A stretch of DNA of 64,000 nt from an uncultured Collinsella sp. Its GTDB lineage: Bacteria; Actinomycetota; Coriobacteriia; Coriobacteriales; Coriobacteriaceae. The stretch lies in the NCBI GenBank assembly GCA_947002045.1, contig CAMQJB010000003.1, positions 13,941 to 77,940 of the forward strand. The letters run 5' to 3'. Positions 1 to 10,144 of the stretch are shown here, piece by piece (positions within the stretch are counted from its first letter, which is position 1; every line of letters starts with the position of its first letter). The position numbers and the translations under genes are program-made. The notes under the pieces were generated by a model. The model was not told where the DNA came from. It ran no database searches and saw only the letters and a program-made list of their open reading frames with translations.

Positions 1-1561
<1,561 letters not shown>

Positions 1562-2644
1562 TTATTTCTCCTCAATAAGCTTGTCGACCTCGGCCATAAG
1601 CGCGTCGACAATTTGGTCTTCAGCTACTTTACCAATGATCTGGCCGTGCGAAAAGAGCAGGCCCTGACCTCGTCCGCAGGCAACGCCCAAGTCGGCGTCA
1701 GAGGCCTCGCCGGGGCCATTGACCGCGCATCCCATAACGGCGATCGAAAGCGGCGCGGAGTAGTTCTTAAGCCGCTCGGTGACCTCCTCGGCAATAGGAA
1801 TGAGGTTGACCTGGCAGCGAGCGCACGTGGGGCACGAGACAATCTCGGGGCCGCGGCGGCGAAGACCGAGCGACTGCAGGATACCCCAGGCGACCGGCGG
1901 CTCCTCTACCGGATCGGCCGTAAGCGAGACGCGCATGGTGTCACCAATGCCCTCGGAAAGCAGAATACCCTGGCCCACAGAGCTCTTAATGGTGCCCTGG
2001 AGCTTGGTTCCGGCCTCCGTGACTCCCAAATGAAGCGGAACATGGGGGATTTCGCGCGACAGGGCTCGGTAGGTGTCAAGCGTCGTGGACACGCTATGCG
2101 CCTTGGCGGAAAGCACGATATTGGTAAAACCGCGATCCTCAAAATGTTTGACAAAGCGTTCGCTCGACATCACGAGCTTTTCGGGTTGCGTAAGGTCGTC
2201 GCGCTCGGCGATATCCTGCTCAAGCGAACCGGCATTGACGCCGATACGAATCGCGCAACCAGCGGCGCCCGCAGCATCGATCACGGCATCGACCTTAGCC
2301 CAATCGCCGATGTTGCCAGGATTGATACGAAGCTTGGCGGCACCGGCCTCCACAGCGCCAATGGCCAGCTTGTGGTTAAAGTGGATATCGGCAACGATTG
2401 GCACCGGAGACTCGGCACAAATCGTGCGAAAGCCCTCAAGCGCGGCCTCGGTGGGCACGCTCACGCGCACAACATCACAGCCCGCCTGGGCAAGCGCACG
2501 CACTTGCGCAAGCGTTGCCTGGGCGTCGGCGGTATCGGTGCAGGTCATGGACTGAACCACCACCGGAGCGCCGCCGCCCATCTGCACGTCGCCCACAAAC
2601 ACAGGGCGCGTCAGTTCGCGCGGCAAAGGATGGGACAAAGACAA
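1562..2644 (-). CDS. ispG: 4-hydroxy-3-methylbut-2-enyl-diphosphate synthase (MEP pathway)
   Basis: IspG/GcpE is the [4Fe-4S] enzyme that converts 2-C-methylerythritol 2,4-cyclodiphosphate to HMBPP. At 360 residues it has normal family length. The iron-sulphur cysteines are visible in VSCPTCARC and VMGCAVNGPGEA, the latter a hallmark of the family. An upstream in-frame extension to 2776 would overlap rseP and has no family similarity. I chose TTG at 2644 because GGGGAG lies 8 nt before it, overlapping the rseP stop. TTG at 2638 is the alternative. It shares the MEP pathway with dxr two genes upstream. Confidence 0.93.
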   Translation of the reverse strand: MSLSHPLPRELTRPVFVGDVQMGGGAPVVVQSMTCTDTADAQATLAQVRALAQAGCDVVRVSVPTEAALEGFRTICAESPVPIVADIHFNHKLAIGAVEAGAAKLRINPGNIGDWAKVDAVIDAAGAAGCAIRIGVNAGSLEQDIAERDDLTQPEKLVMSSERFVKHFEDRGFTNIVLSAKAHSVSTTLDTYRALSREIPHVPLHLGVTEAGTKLQGTIKSSVGQGILLSEGIGDTMRVSLTADPVEEPPVAWGILQSLGLRRRGPEIVSCPTCARCQVNLIPIAEEVTERLKNYSAPLSIAVMGCAVNGPGEASDADLGVACGRGQGLLFSHGQIIGKVAEDQIVDALMAEVDKLIEEK

Positions 2645-2657
2645 TCCAAACACTCCC

Positions 2658-4019
2658 CTACAAAATAAATCGAAGGACGTCGGAACGAAGCATATAGACA
2701 AACAGCAGCGCAAAGAGCGCGATGCCGACATAGCTGACGATTGTCTGCACCTTGAGCGGCAACTCGTGACCGGCAACCTTTTGGATAATCTCGATAACCA
2801 GCTTTCCCCCGTCGAGCGGCGGAATGGGCAGCAGGTTCATAAAGCCCAGCGAAAACGAAATGAGCGCGGCAAACGTCAAGAACGTAGCAGGGCCGGCTGC
2901 CGCCGCCTGAGAAGACATGACGCTGATGCCCACAATCGAGGAGGACTGATCGAGTATCTCCATCGTATGCTGCGGCTGCAGCAGGCGCATCACGCCCTCA
3001 GCAGTCTGCTGAACATAGGAGAACGACAGGCGTGCCGACGTAATGGGGTCCAAATGGACCACTTGCGTGGAGGCATAAACGCCCAAACGCTCGTCCTCCT
3101 TGAGCGCAACAGAGGTCATAAATTTCTTGCCGTCACGCTGATACTCAATGGCGATATCGTCCTTGCCGGCGGCCGCTCCGATCGCATCATACACGTCCAT
3201 CCAGGAAGAGCAGGACACGCCATCGACACTAAGAATTGCGTCGCCGGCCTCGATGCCCGCCTTGGCGGCTATCGAGCCTTCTTCAACCTGACCGATCACA
3301 TTGCTATCGACCGGCACCGATACGCCGGCGATAGAGTAGATACTCATAAGCAGCAAAAAGCCCGTCAGGATATTGACGAGAATGCCCGCGAGCAGCATAA
3401 AGGCACGTTTGAGAAAACCCTGGCCCAGATAGGTATGTGAACGCTCCAGCTCAAGAAACTCCGAAGCAGTGACCGGCAGCTCCCACACATCGCCCTCGGC
3501 AGTCGCATGCTCTCGATCGAACCGGCGGCCGTCAAAGGTGGTATATCCTGCAGCGTCGCGCGGCAGCGTCTGGTACCTGACCGGATAATAGCTGGGTGAA
3601 GGCTTCTCCCCTTCCTCGTACCAAGGCGCAATGGAACCCCAACCCAAAAGCAAGGCACAAGCCTCGAGAACATCCTCCTCGGGCAGCTCCAGCTCGACGG
3701 AAAGGTCTGCAACCGAAACGCGACCATGACGATAGATCGCCGCAAGCACACGGTCGGCGCACGAGACATCGGTCGGGTCCATACCGCAGATAGCGGCATA
3801 ACCACCTAGCAGCAGCGGCGTCACGCCAAACTTGGTACCGATGCGACGCGACGTATGGTGAATGTCAAAGCGGCACGGAAGGCCCAAGAAAAACTCGGTG
3901 ACGCGCACGCCGCACGCACGGGCCGCTAAAAAGTGGCCGCCCTCGTGCAGAAACACGAGGACGGATAGCATCAAAAGACCCCAAAAGACCGAGGAAAGAA
4001 CGCTCAGAACAGTATCCAT
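2658..4019 (-). CDS. rseP: Site-2 intramembrane zinc metalloprotease (M50), RseP/RasP family
   Basis: Membrane protease of regulated intramembrane proteolysis, 453 residues from ATG at 4019. The HEGGH zinc motif is at residues 25-29 in the first membrane helix. A PDZ domain contains VGQVEEGSIAAKAGIEAGD, and the C-terminal membrane motif NLLPIPPLDGGK supplies the third zinc ligand. Unusually, about 100 residues (roughly 85-190) are inserted between the LLLGGY segment and the helix starting GFLKRAF. The first half of this insert looks like a small winged-helix fold (ADRVLAAIYRHGRVSVADLS). A weak AAGGATT precedes the start. dxr ends 23 nt upstream. The substrate cannot be inferred. Confidence 0.9.
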   Translation of the reverse strand: MDTVLSVLSSVFWGLLMLSVLVFLHEGGHFLAARACGVRVTEFFLGLPCRFDIHHTSRRIGTKFGVTPLLLGGYAAICGMDPTDVSCADRVLAAIYRHGRVSVADLSVELELPEEDVLEACALLLGWGSIAPWYEEGEKPSPSYYPVRYQTLPRDAAGYTTFDGRRFDREHATAEGDVWELPVTASEFLELERSHTYLGQGFLKRAFMLLAGILVNILTGFLLLMSIYSIAGVSVPVDSNVIGQVEEGSIAAKAGIEAGDAILSVDGVSCSSWMDVYDAIGAAAGKDDIAIEYQRDGKKFMTSVALKEDERLGVYASTQVVHLDPITSARLSFSYVQQTAEGVMRLLQPQHTMEILDQSSSIVGISVMSSQAAAAGPATFLTFAALISFSLGFMNLLPIPPLDGGKLVIEIIQKVAGHELPLKVQTIVSYVGIALFALLFVYMLRSDVLRFIL

Positions 4020-4042
4020 AAAACGAAAAGCAATCCTTACGA

Positions 4043-5230
4043 TTAAGAGCGGGTTGCAGCGAGCACCTCGGCGGCCTTGGCACGAGCCCACATATCGATA
4101 TCGCGAAGCTGCTCAAAGGATGCGACCGCCTGCGTATCGTGTGCATCCATGCACGACTCGACGATACGGTCGATATCGGTAAAGGTACAGGCATCGTGCA
4201 GGAAGGCATCGACGGCAACTTCGTTGGCGGCATTCAGCACGCACGGCATGGTGCCGCCCGTTCTGCCGGCACGCTCGGCCAGCGCCAGGCAGCGGAATGT
4301 GTCCATATCGGCAGCATCAAACGTGAGCTGCCCGAGCTCGCGGAAATCGATTCGAGGCGCTGGGGTATCCCACCGCTCGGGATACGAGAACGCGAACTGG
4401 ATGGGAATGCGCATGTCGGACGCACCAAGATGTGCCATCACAGAGCCGTCCGCATACTCGACCATCGAGTGGATCTTTGACTGGCGCTGAACGACCACGT
4501 TGATAAAGTCGAGATCGCACCCGAACAGGTGCATCGCCTCGATACGCTCCAAGCCCTTATTCATGAGGGTCGCAGAGTCGATGGTGATCTTAGCGCCCAT
4601 GGCCCACGTGGGGTGTGCCAGCGCATCGGAGCGTGTCACGCAATTGAGCTCGTCGCGCGTACGGCCAAAGAACGGACCACCCGAGCAAGTGAGCCAAATG
4701 CAGTGAGCCTCGCGCGGATTCTCCCCCAGATAGCACTGGTAGATGGCGGAGTGCTCGGAGTCGACCGGAATAAGCTGACCGGGCTGCGCCAACGGCATCA
4801 GCAGGTCACCGCCGACAACGAGGGACTCCTTGTTAGCAAGTGCAAGACGCTTGTTCGAGGTCAAGGCCGCATGGCTCGCTTCGAGCCCGGCAGCGCCCAC
4901 AATGGCAACAAGCACACAGTCGACGTCATCGCGGCGCGCGAGCTCACAAACCGCCTGCGCACCAACACCGAGCTCGGTGCCCTCGGGCAGCTCCTGCAGC
5001 ACAGCGTCCGTACCGTGGGTGGTGTCGGCCACGGCAACGGCCGGAACCGAAAACTCACGGGCAAACGCAACGAGCTCCGAGGTGCTGGAGTTAACGGACA
5101 GTGCCGTCACCTGCAGTCGATCGGCATGCTGACGGCATACATCAAGTGCCTGCGTACCGATAGAGCCCGTACAACCCAGGATGGCAACGCGAAGACGCCC
5201 ATCGGGGGCGTACGTCGTCTGAAAGGCCAT
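4043..5230 (-). CDS. dxr: 1-deoxy-D-xylulose-5-phosphate reductoisomerase
   Basis: First committed step of the MEP pathway: NADPH-dependent conversion of DXP to MEP. The 395 residues match the family. The N-terminal Rossmann motif is ILGCTGSIGTQALDV. Further landmarks are LANKESLVVGG, the metal-binding VDSEHSAIYQ and ATLMNKGLE. ATG at 5230 overlaps the TAA of cdsA by one base (TAATG), implying translational coupling. With ispG two genes downstream it supplies isoprenoid precursors for the neighbouring uppS. Confidence 0.97.
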   Translation of the reverse strand: MAFQTTYAPDGRLRVAILGCTGSIGTQALDVCRQHADRLQVTALSVNSSTSELVAFAREFSVPAVAVADTTHGTDAVLQELPEGTELGVGAQAVCELARRDDVDCVLVAIVGAAGLEASHAALTSNKRLALANKESLVVGGDLLMPLAQPGQLIPVDSEHSAIYQCYLGENPREAHCIWLTCSGGPFFGRTRDELNCVTRSDALAHPTWAMGAKITIDSATLMNKGLERIEAMHLFGCDLDFINVVVQRQSKIHSMVEYADGSVMAHLGASDMRIPIQFAFSYPERWDTPAPRIDFRELGQLTFDAADMDTFRCLALAERAGRTGGTMPCVLNAANEVAVDAFLHDACTFTDIDRIVESCMDAHDTQAVASFEQLRDIDMWARAKAAEVLAATRS

Positions 5231-6105
5231 TACAGCACGCCTCCGATCATCAAAAGCAGCTGCGCGGTAATGCAGCCAAAGATAAGCGAGTCGCTACGAT
5301 CGAGCATGCCGCCATGGCCCGGAATAAGGTTGCCAGAATCCTTGACGCCCACGCCACGCTTGATGCGTGACTCGATGAGGTCACCGATAACGCCCAGGAT
5401 GGACACAATCACGCCGCAAAGCAGCGCATAGGGCAAGCTCAGCTTATAGAAATGCGTCGCCCACAAAATAAGCCAGATAAGAACCGAGCCCAAGATGCCG
5501 CCGACAAAGCCCTCCCAGCTCTTTTTGGGAGAGATCTTGGGGACCATCTTGTGCTTGCCGATACGGCTGCCCACGATGTAGGCAAACGAATCGGAGACCC
5601 AGAGAGACGCGCAAACACCCACCGAAAGCAGGGCGCCGGCAAAACCGGGCACGGCATCGCGCAGCAGCACGATGGCCGACAGCATAAAACCGGTGTAGAT
5701 GGGACCCATGAGTGTCACAGCCACATCGGATATGCGGGTACGCGACGAACAGACATACCAAATGCCCACCGCAAGCATCAATGCAAAAAGCAGCGCATTC
5801 AACAGCAGCGAGTCGCCCAGCGCCGAGAGCGGAAAGAGCACGGCGGCAGCGATACCCAGGCGCTCGTTGGCCACCTTGCCATCGAGCTTCGTCATGCGGA
5901 AATACTCAAAGCAGCACAGGCCGCTCATGACGGAGACGAAGATGGCGGTGGGAACGATACCCAAAACCAGGCAGAGAATAAATACGACGGCGTAGACGAT
6001 ACCTGCGGCGGCACGGGTAATAAAGCCGGCAAGCCACGAAGTCGCGGCCGCGCCGCTCTTGGCGGCAGGCGCCTTGGGAGCAGACGCCTTGGGACGATCG
6101 GACAC
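5230..6105 (-). CDS. cdsA: Phosphatidate cytidylyltransferase (CDP-diacylglycerol synthase)
   Basis: Integral membrane enzyme making CDP-diacylglycerol from phosphatidate and CTP. It has 291 residues, with an Ala/Lys/Pro-rich cytoplasmic tail of about 25 residues followed by about eight hydrophobic segments. The C-terminal family signature is recognisable as KRGVGVKDSGNLIPGHGGML, preceded by KISPKKSWEGFVGG. GTG at 6105 has GGAGG 7 nt upstream. It sits between uppS and dxr with 2-nt and overlapping junctions, so it is co-transcribed with them. Confidence 0.95.
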   Translation of the reverse strand: MSDRPKASAPKAPAAKSGAAATSWLAGFITRAAAGIVYAVVFILCLVLGIVPTAIFVSVMSGLCCFEYFRMTKLDGKVANERLGIAAAVLFPLSALGDSLLLNALLFALMLAVGIWYVCSSRTRISDVAVTLMGPIYTGFMLSAIVLLRDAVPGFAGALLSVGVCASLWVSDSFAYIVGSRIGKHKMVPKISPKKSWEGFVGGILGSVLIWLILWATHFYKLSLPYALLCGVIVSILGVIGDLIESRIKRGVGVKDSGNLIPGHGGMLDRSDSLIFGCITAQLLLMIGGVL

Positions 6106-6107
6106 GA

Positions 6108-6902
6108 TTAAGCCTCCTCGGTCTTGCTCAGTCCACCAAACCTACGGTCGCGGCCCTGATAGGCCAAAATGGCGTTGACAAGACCCCAACGATCAAAGTC
6201 GGGCCAATAGGTATCGGTGACATAAAACTCGGAATAGGCAACCTGCCACAGCAGATAGTTCGAAAGGCGAAGCTCGCCGGAGGTTCGAATCACAAGCTCA
6301 GGATCGGGTAGCCCAGCGGTGTACAGGTGCGAAGCAACCATATCATCGTCGATAGCGGCCGGATCGATCTTTCCGGCAGCGGCATCGAGCGCGATCTGAC
6401 GGACAGCACGGGTGATCTCGGCACGGGCTCCGTAGTTGACGGCAAGTGCCAGCGTCATGCCGGTATGGTCGGCACACTCGGCAAGACCTCGCTCAAAGAC
6501 ATCGCGGGTCTTCTTGGGCAGTGCGGAAATATCGCCCAAAAAGACAACGCGCACGTTTTCGCGCTTAAGCAGCGGCAGCTCATCGATAAACGTCTTAGCA
6601 AACAGATGCATTAAAACGTTGACCTCATGCTGCGGACGATTCCAGTTTTCGGTGGAAAACGCATAGGCCGAAAGGACGTCGACGCCCAAACGCACGCATG
6701 CGGTAATAATCTCGCGCAGGGAGACGATACCGGCCTTGTGTCCCTCGGTGCGGGCAAGACCGCGCGCCGTGGCCCAGCGACCGTTACCGTCCATGATGCA
6801 CGAAATATGATGCGGAATCTTATTGAGGTCAAGGTCGGAAAAACCGACGCCCGCAGGGGCGTCGGCAAAGTACTCGACCAGTTTGTTCTCGTCGTATTGC
6901 AC
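6108..6902 (-). CDS. uppS: Isoprenyl transferase (undecaprenyl diphosphate synthase)
   Basis: Cis-prenyltransferase building the C55 carrier lipid for cell-wall and polysaccharide synthesis. The catalytic aspartate motif is visible as IMDGNGRWA near residue 37. It is followed by GHKAG, AFSTENWNRP and the C-terminal RTSGELRLSNYLLWQ, where the family usually has RTSGE-R-SNF. Length is 264 residues. GTG at 6902 is preceded by GGAG 7 nt away, and its neighbours frr and cdsA lie 1-2 nt away. The carrier lipid would serve RodA/PBP2 and the export genes elsewhere in the window. Confidence 0.96.
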   Translation of the reverse strand: MQYDENKLVEYFADAPAGVGFSDLDLNKIPHHISCIMDGNGRWATARGLARTEGHKAGIVSLREIITACVRLGVDVLSAYAFSTENWNRPQHEVNVLMHLFAKTFIDELPLLKRENVRVVFLGDISALPKKTRDVFERGLAECADHTGMTLALAVNYGARAEITRAVRQIALDAAAGKIDPAAIDDDMVASHLYTAGLPDPELVIRTSGELRLSNYLLWQVAYSEFYVTDTYWPDFDRWGLVNAILAYQGRDRRFGGLSKTEEA

Positions 6903-6903
6903 C

Positions 6904-7440
6904 TTAGATCTCCATGACCTCGGCTTCTTTTTCCTTCAGAAGCTCCTCAACCTTGGCAACATACTCATCGGTATACTTCTGGACCTTGGCCTGCTCGCGA
7001 CGGACATCGTCCTCGGTGAGCTCTTCGTCGCGCTCGAGCTTGTTGTTAAAGTCGCGACGGATGTTGCGAATGGAGACCTTGGCCTGCTCGGCATACTCGC
7101 GGCACTCCTTGACGAGCTCGCGACGACGCTCCTCGGTGGGAGCCGGGAACGGCAGGCGCACGACGGTACCGTCAGAGTTGGGAGTAATGCCCAGATCGGA
7201 AGCGCTGATAGCCTTCACGATTGCGTTGACGAGCGCCTTGTCCCAGGGCTCGATAAACAGCATGTGAGCCTCGGGGGTCTTAACGGCGGCAACCTGGGTA
7301 ACCGGCGTGGGAACACCGTAGTAATCGACCGAAATGTCGGACAGAATGTTAGCGTTGGCGCGGCCCGTGCGAACCTTGGAGAAGTTGTGCTTGAGGGACT
7401 CGAGCGACTTGTCCATGTGGGCGGTGATATTCTCTGCCAT
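6904..7440 (-). CDS. frr: Ribosome recycling factor
   Basis: Splits post-termination ribosomes together with EF-G. The 178 residues are close to the usual 185. Typical features are SLKHNFSKVRTGRAN near the N-terminus, the VRLPFPAPTEERRRELVK segment, and the C-terminal coiled coil ending in VAKVEELLKEKEAEVMEI. ATG at 7440 has GGAGG 7 nt upstream. It lies 2 nt after pyrH, in the pyrH-frr-uppS-cdsA order found widely in Gram-positive bacteria. Confidence 0.97.
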   Translation of the reverse strand: MAENITAHMDKSLESLKHNFSKVRTGRANANILSDISVDYYGVPTPVTQVAAVKTPEAHMLFIEPWDKALVNAIVKAISASDLGITPNSDGTVVRLPFPAPTEERRRELVKECREYAEQAKVSIRNIRRDFNNKLERDEELTEDDVRREQAKVQKYTDEYVAKVEELLKEKEAEVMEI

Positions 7441-7442
7441 GC

Positions 7443-8165
7443 TTAATCCTCCTGATAGACGAGCGTGCCGACGGGCTCACCCGAAAGCGCGCGTTTGACG
7501 GTGTCCTCGCCATCGATGTTGAGGACCAAAATCGGCATACGGTTATCCTGGCACAGCGCCGTGGCCGTGGAATCCATAACCTGCAGACCGCGGACGAGAA
7601 CCTCGTGATAGGTAATCTTGTCAAAACGGACGGCATCGGAACACTTGACAGGATCCTTGTCGTAGATGCCGTCAACCTTGGTGGCCTTAATCAGAATCTC
7701 GGCACCGATCTCGCAGGCACGAAGAGCCGCGGCGGTGTCGGTCGTAAAGTACGGATTGCCCGAACCGGCGGCAAAAATAACGACATTACCCTTGGAAAGG
7801 TGGTTGATGGCGCGACGGCGAATATAGGGCTCGCAGATCTCGTTCATCTGGATAGCGCTCATCACGCGGCAGGGAACATCGTTGTGCTCAAAGGCATCCT
7901 GCAGGGCAAGCGCGTTCATAACGGTTGCCAGCATGCCCATGTAGTCGGCCTGGGCGCGCTCCATGCCACCAGCAGCGCCGGCCATGCCGCGGAAAATGTT
8001 GCCGCCGCCGACAACAACGCCGACCTCATGGCCAACGGCGAGCAGCTCCTTGACCTGCTTGGCAAGATGGTCGGTAATCTTGGGGTCGATGCCATATTGG
8101 CCGTCGCCCATCAGTGCTTCGCCGGAAAGCTTCAGAAGCACGCGTTTATATCGGATGTCGGACAA
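7443..8165 (-). CDS. pyrH: UMP kinase
   Basis: Phosphorylates UMP to UDP in the cytoplasm; amino acid kinase fold. It has 240 residues beginning MSDIRYKRVLLKLSGEALMG, with GGGNIFRGMAGAAGGMERAQ and the C-terminal nucleotide-binding NIDGEDTVKRAL. The start is TTG at 8165, supported by AAAGGAGG 6 nt upstream. A terminator separates it from tsf, so it is probably the first gene of the transcript running down to proS. Confidence 0.97.
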   Translation of the reverse strand: MSDIRYKRVLLKLSGEALMGDGQYGIDPKITDHLAKQVKELLAVGHEVGVVVGGGNIFRGMAGAAGGMERAQADYMGMLATVMNALALQDAFEHNDVPCRVMSAIQMNEICEPYIRRRAINHLSKGNVVIFAAGSGNPYFTTDTAAALRACEIGAEILIKATKVDGIYDKDPVKCSDAVRFDKITYHEVLVRGLQVMDSTATALCQDNRMPILVLNIDGEDTVKRALSGEPVGTLVYQED

Positions 8166-8194
8166 AGCGATCCTCCTTTAATTAGACTCTCAAT

Positions 8195-8203
8195 ATGATA
8201 GCA
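8195..8203 (-). promoter_or_regulatory. Possible extended -10 promoter for the pyrH operon
   Basis: On the minus strand the sequence reads TGC-TATCAT, an extended -10 match about 30 nt before the pyrH start. It lies just downstream of the tsf terminator, where a new promoter is expected. No convincing -35 is seen. Confidence 0.4.
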
Positions 8204-8223
8204 AAGGCTCTGATAAGAGCCAT

Positions 8224-8260
8224 GAAAAAGCAGGCTGTGAGTAAAACCCACAGCCTGCTC
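8224..8260 (-). terminator. Intrinsic terminator after tsf
   Basis: On the minus strand a GCAGGCTGTG / CACAGCCTGC stem with a short loop is followed by CTTTTTC. It sits 23 nt past the tsf stop and separates rpsB-tsf from pyrH-frr. Confidence 0.9.
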
Positions 8261-8282
8261 ATTACCAGCTACAAGAGCTTAT

Positions 8283-9152
8283 TTACTCGCCACGGACCAG
8301 ACGGTCGAAGGCAACGACGGTAATGCTATCGCCGAGCTCCTTGGAGACCTGCTCAGCGTACTTCTTGATGGTGAGGGAGCTGTCCTTGATGAACTCCTGC
8401 TCGGTGAGCACGGACTGCTTGTAGAACTTCTCCAGACGGCCAACAGCCATCTTCTCCTGGATAGCCTCGGGCTTGCCGGACTCGGCAGCCTGAGCCATGT
8501 AGATCTCCTTCTCGTGCTCGACGGTCTCGGCCGGAACCTGATCGCGGGTAGCGCAAATCGGGGCGACGGCGGCAACCTGAAGGGCAACGTCGTGAGCGAA
8601 GGTCTTGAAGGACTCGGCCTGAGCGGTCTCGGCCTTCTCGAAAGCGAACTCGACGAGGACGCCGATCTTACCACCCATGTGGATGTAAGAAGCGAGAGCG
8701 CCGTTCTCGGCCTTGCGAGCGGAGAAACGAGCGATCTTCATGTTCTCGCCCATGATGTGAATCATCTCGGTGAGCTCGGAGGAAACGGTCTCCTCGCCCA
8801 TCGGCTTCTCGAGCAGAGCATCGACATCGGCCGGCTCGGTGGTAGCGACAACCTCGGCGACCTTGGAAGCAAAGCCGGTGAACTTGGCGTTGGAGCCGAC
8901 GAAGTCGGTCTCGCAGGAAAGCTCGAGCAGAGCGCCGGACTTGCCGTCCTCGGAGACGAACGCGGCGACAGCGCCCTCGTTGGTCTCACGGCCAGCCTTC
9001 TTGGCAGCCTTGGCGAGGCCGTTCTTGCGCAGAACGTCAACAGCGACGTCCATGTCGCCGTCAGCCTCGACGAGAGCCTTCTTGCACTCCATCATCGGGG
9101 AGTCGGTCATCTCGCGGAGCTGCTTGACCATAGCGGCAGTAATCTGGGCCAT
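8283..9152 (-). CDS. tsf: Elongation factor Ts
   Basis: Guanine-nucleotide exchange factor for EF-Tu. It has 289 residues from ATG at 9152, which has AAGGA 6 nt upstream; an in-frame extension to 9167 lacks a ribosome site. The N-terminal UBA-like part is ITAAMVKQLREMTDSPMMEC. The exchange motif appears as LLELSCETDFVGSNAKF, close to the usual E-N-CETDFVA. It follows rpsB by 45 nt in the universal rpsB-tsf pair and ends at a strong terminator. Confidence 0.97.
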   Translation of the reverse strand: MAQITAAMVKQLREMTDSPMMECKKALVEADGDMDVAVDVLRKNGLAKAAKKAGRETNEGAVAAFVSEDGKSGALLELSCETDFVGSNAKFTGFASKVAEVVATTEPADVDALLEKPMGEETVSSELTEMIHIMGENMKIARFSARKAENGALASYIHMGGKIGVLVEFAFEKAETAQAESFKTFAHDVALQVAAVAPICATRDQVPAETVEHEKEIYMAQAAESGKPEAIQEKMAVGRLEKFYKQSVLTEQEFIKDSSLTIKKYAEQVSKELGDSITVVAFDRLVRGE

Positions 9153-9197
9153 TGTGGTTCCTTTCAAAGAGATGAAAAAGACTTAAATAGGACTGAT

Positions 9198-9926
9198 TTA
9201 CTCGGCCTTGAGCTCGGCGGCCATCTCGACCTCGGAGACCTGCTCCTTACCGGAGCCAGCGAGGCAGGCGTCGGCCATGAGCTCGCACATAAGGGTGACA
9301 GCGGAGATGGCGTCATCGTTGCAGGGGATGCCGTACTCGACCTCGTCGGGATCGGAGTTGGTGTCGATCAGAGCGACGACGGGGATGTTCAGGCGCTGGG
9401 CCTCCTTGATGGCGTTCTCCTCGCGCTTGGTGTCGATGACGAAGAGAGCCTGGGGCAGACCCTTCATGTCGCGGGCGCCACCGAGGTTGGTCTGGAGCTT
9501 AGCGAGCTCCTTGCCGAGCACTGCCTGCTCCTTCTTGGGCAGCACTGCCATGCGGCCGTCCTCGACCATGGCCTCGAGCTCCTCCATGCGGTTGATGCGG
9601 GAGCGGATGGTGACGAAGTTGGTCAGCATGCCGCCGAGCCAACGCTGGTTGATGTAAGGCATGTTGGCGCGCTCAGCGGCGTTCTTAACGGCCTCCTGAG
9701 CCTGCTTCTTGGTGCCGACGAACAGCACGTTGCCGCCCTTGGCGACGTTCTTGACGAAGGTGTAGGCCTGATCGGCGTCAAGGATGGTCTGCTTGAGGTC
9801 GAGGATGTAGATGCCGTTGCGCTCACCGAAGATGAACGGCTTCATCTTGGGGTTCCAGCGACGGGTCTGGTGACCGAAGTGGCAGCCGGCCTCGAGCAGG
9901 GTGCGGATATTAATCTTGGTAGCCAT
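9198..9926 (-). CDS. rpsB: 30S ribosomal protein S2
   Basis: Small-subunit protein, 242 residues. Recognised by the start MATKINIRTLLEAGCHFGHQ, the RRWNPKMKPFIF segment, RWLGGMLTNF and PVVALIDTNSDP. ATG at 9926 follows AGGAGGTTTAAT. A good promoter lies about 140 nt upstream, leaving a long leader that could carry autoregulation. The C-terminal tail is acidic and short. Confidence 0.98.
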   Translation of the reverse strand: MATKINIRTLLEAGCHFGHQTRRWNPKMKPFIFGERNGIYILDLKQTILDADQAYTFVKNVAKGGNVLFVGTKKQAQEAVKNAAERANMPYINQRWLGGMLTNFVTIRSRINRMEELEAMVEDGRMAVLPKKEQAVLGKELAKLQTNLGGARDMKGLPQALFVIDTKREENAIKEAQRLNIPVVALIDTNSDPDEVEYGIPCNDDAISAVTLMCELMADACLAGSGKEQVSEVEMAAELKAE

Positions 9927-10062
9927 ATTAAACCTCCTGTGGTTTGCCTCCGCGCGGGGTCATCCTCCAAAACCAACCCGGACATGTGCTACCAAAGCCC
10001 GGGCACCACGGTATGAAGTAGCCGCGCGTGCGTGATAAAAACCTGTTGCCGTGAAGCAACCC
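9927..10062 (-). promoter_or_regulatory. Long 5' leader of rpsB-tsf
   Basis: About 135 nt of leader lie between the promoter and the rpsB start. It contains inverted CCCGG/CCGGG segments followed by a T-rich stretch (minus strand) shortly before the ribosome site. This could be a regulatory structure. I do not recognise a specific known S2 leader motif. Confidence 0.3.
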
Positions 10063-10067
10063 GATGA

Positions 10068-10096
10068 ATGATAGCAGGATTGCCTCTTCCTGCCAA
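10068..10096 (-). promoter_or_regulatory. Promoter of rpsB-tsf
   Basis: On the minus strand: TTGGCA, a 17-nt spacer, then TATCAT. Both hexamers are close to the housekeeping sigma consensus. It lies between the recombinase stop and rpsB. Confidence 0.75.
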
Positions 10097-10144
10097 CCCG
10101 CAATCAAAACCACACACCTCGGTGCGGCGCGGGAGGCCCTTCTC

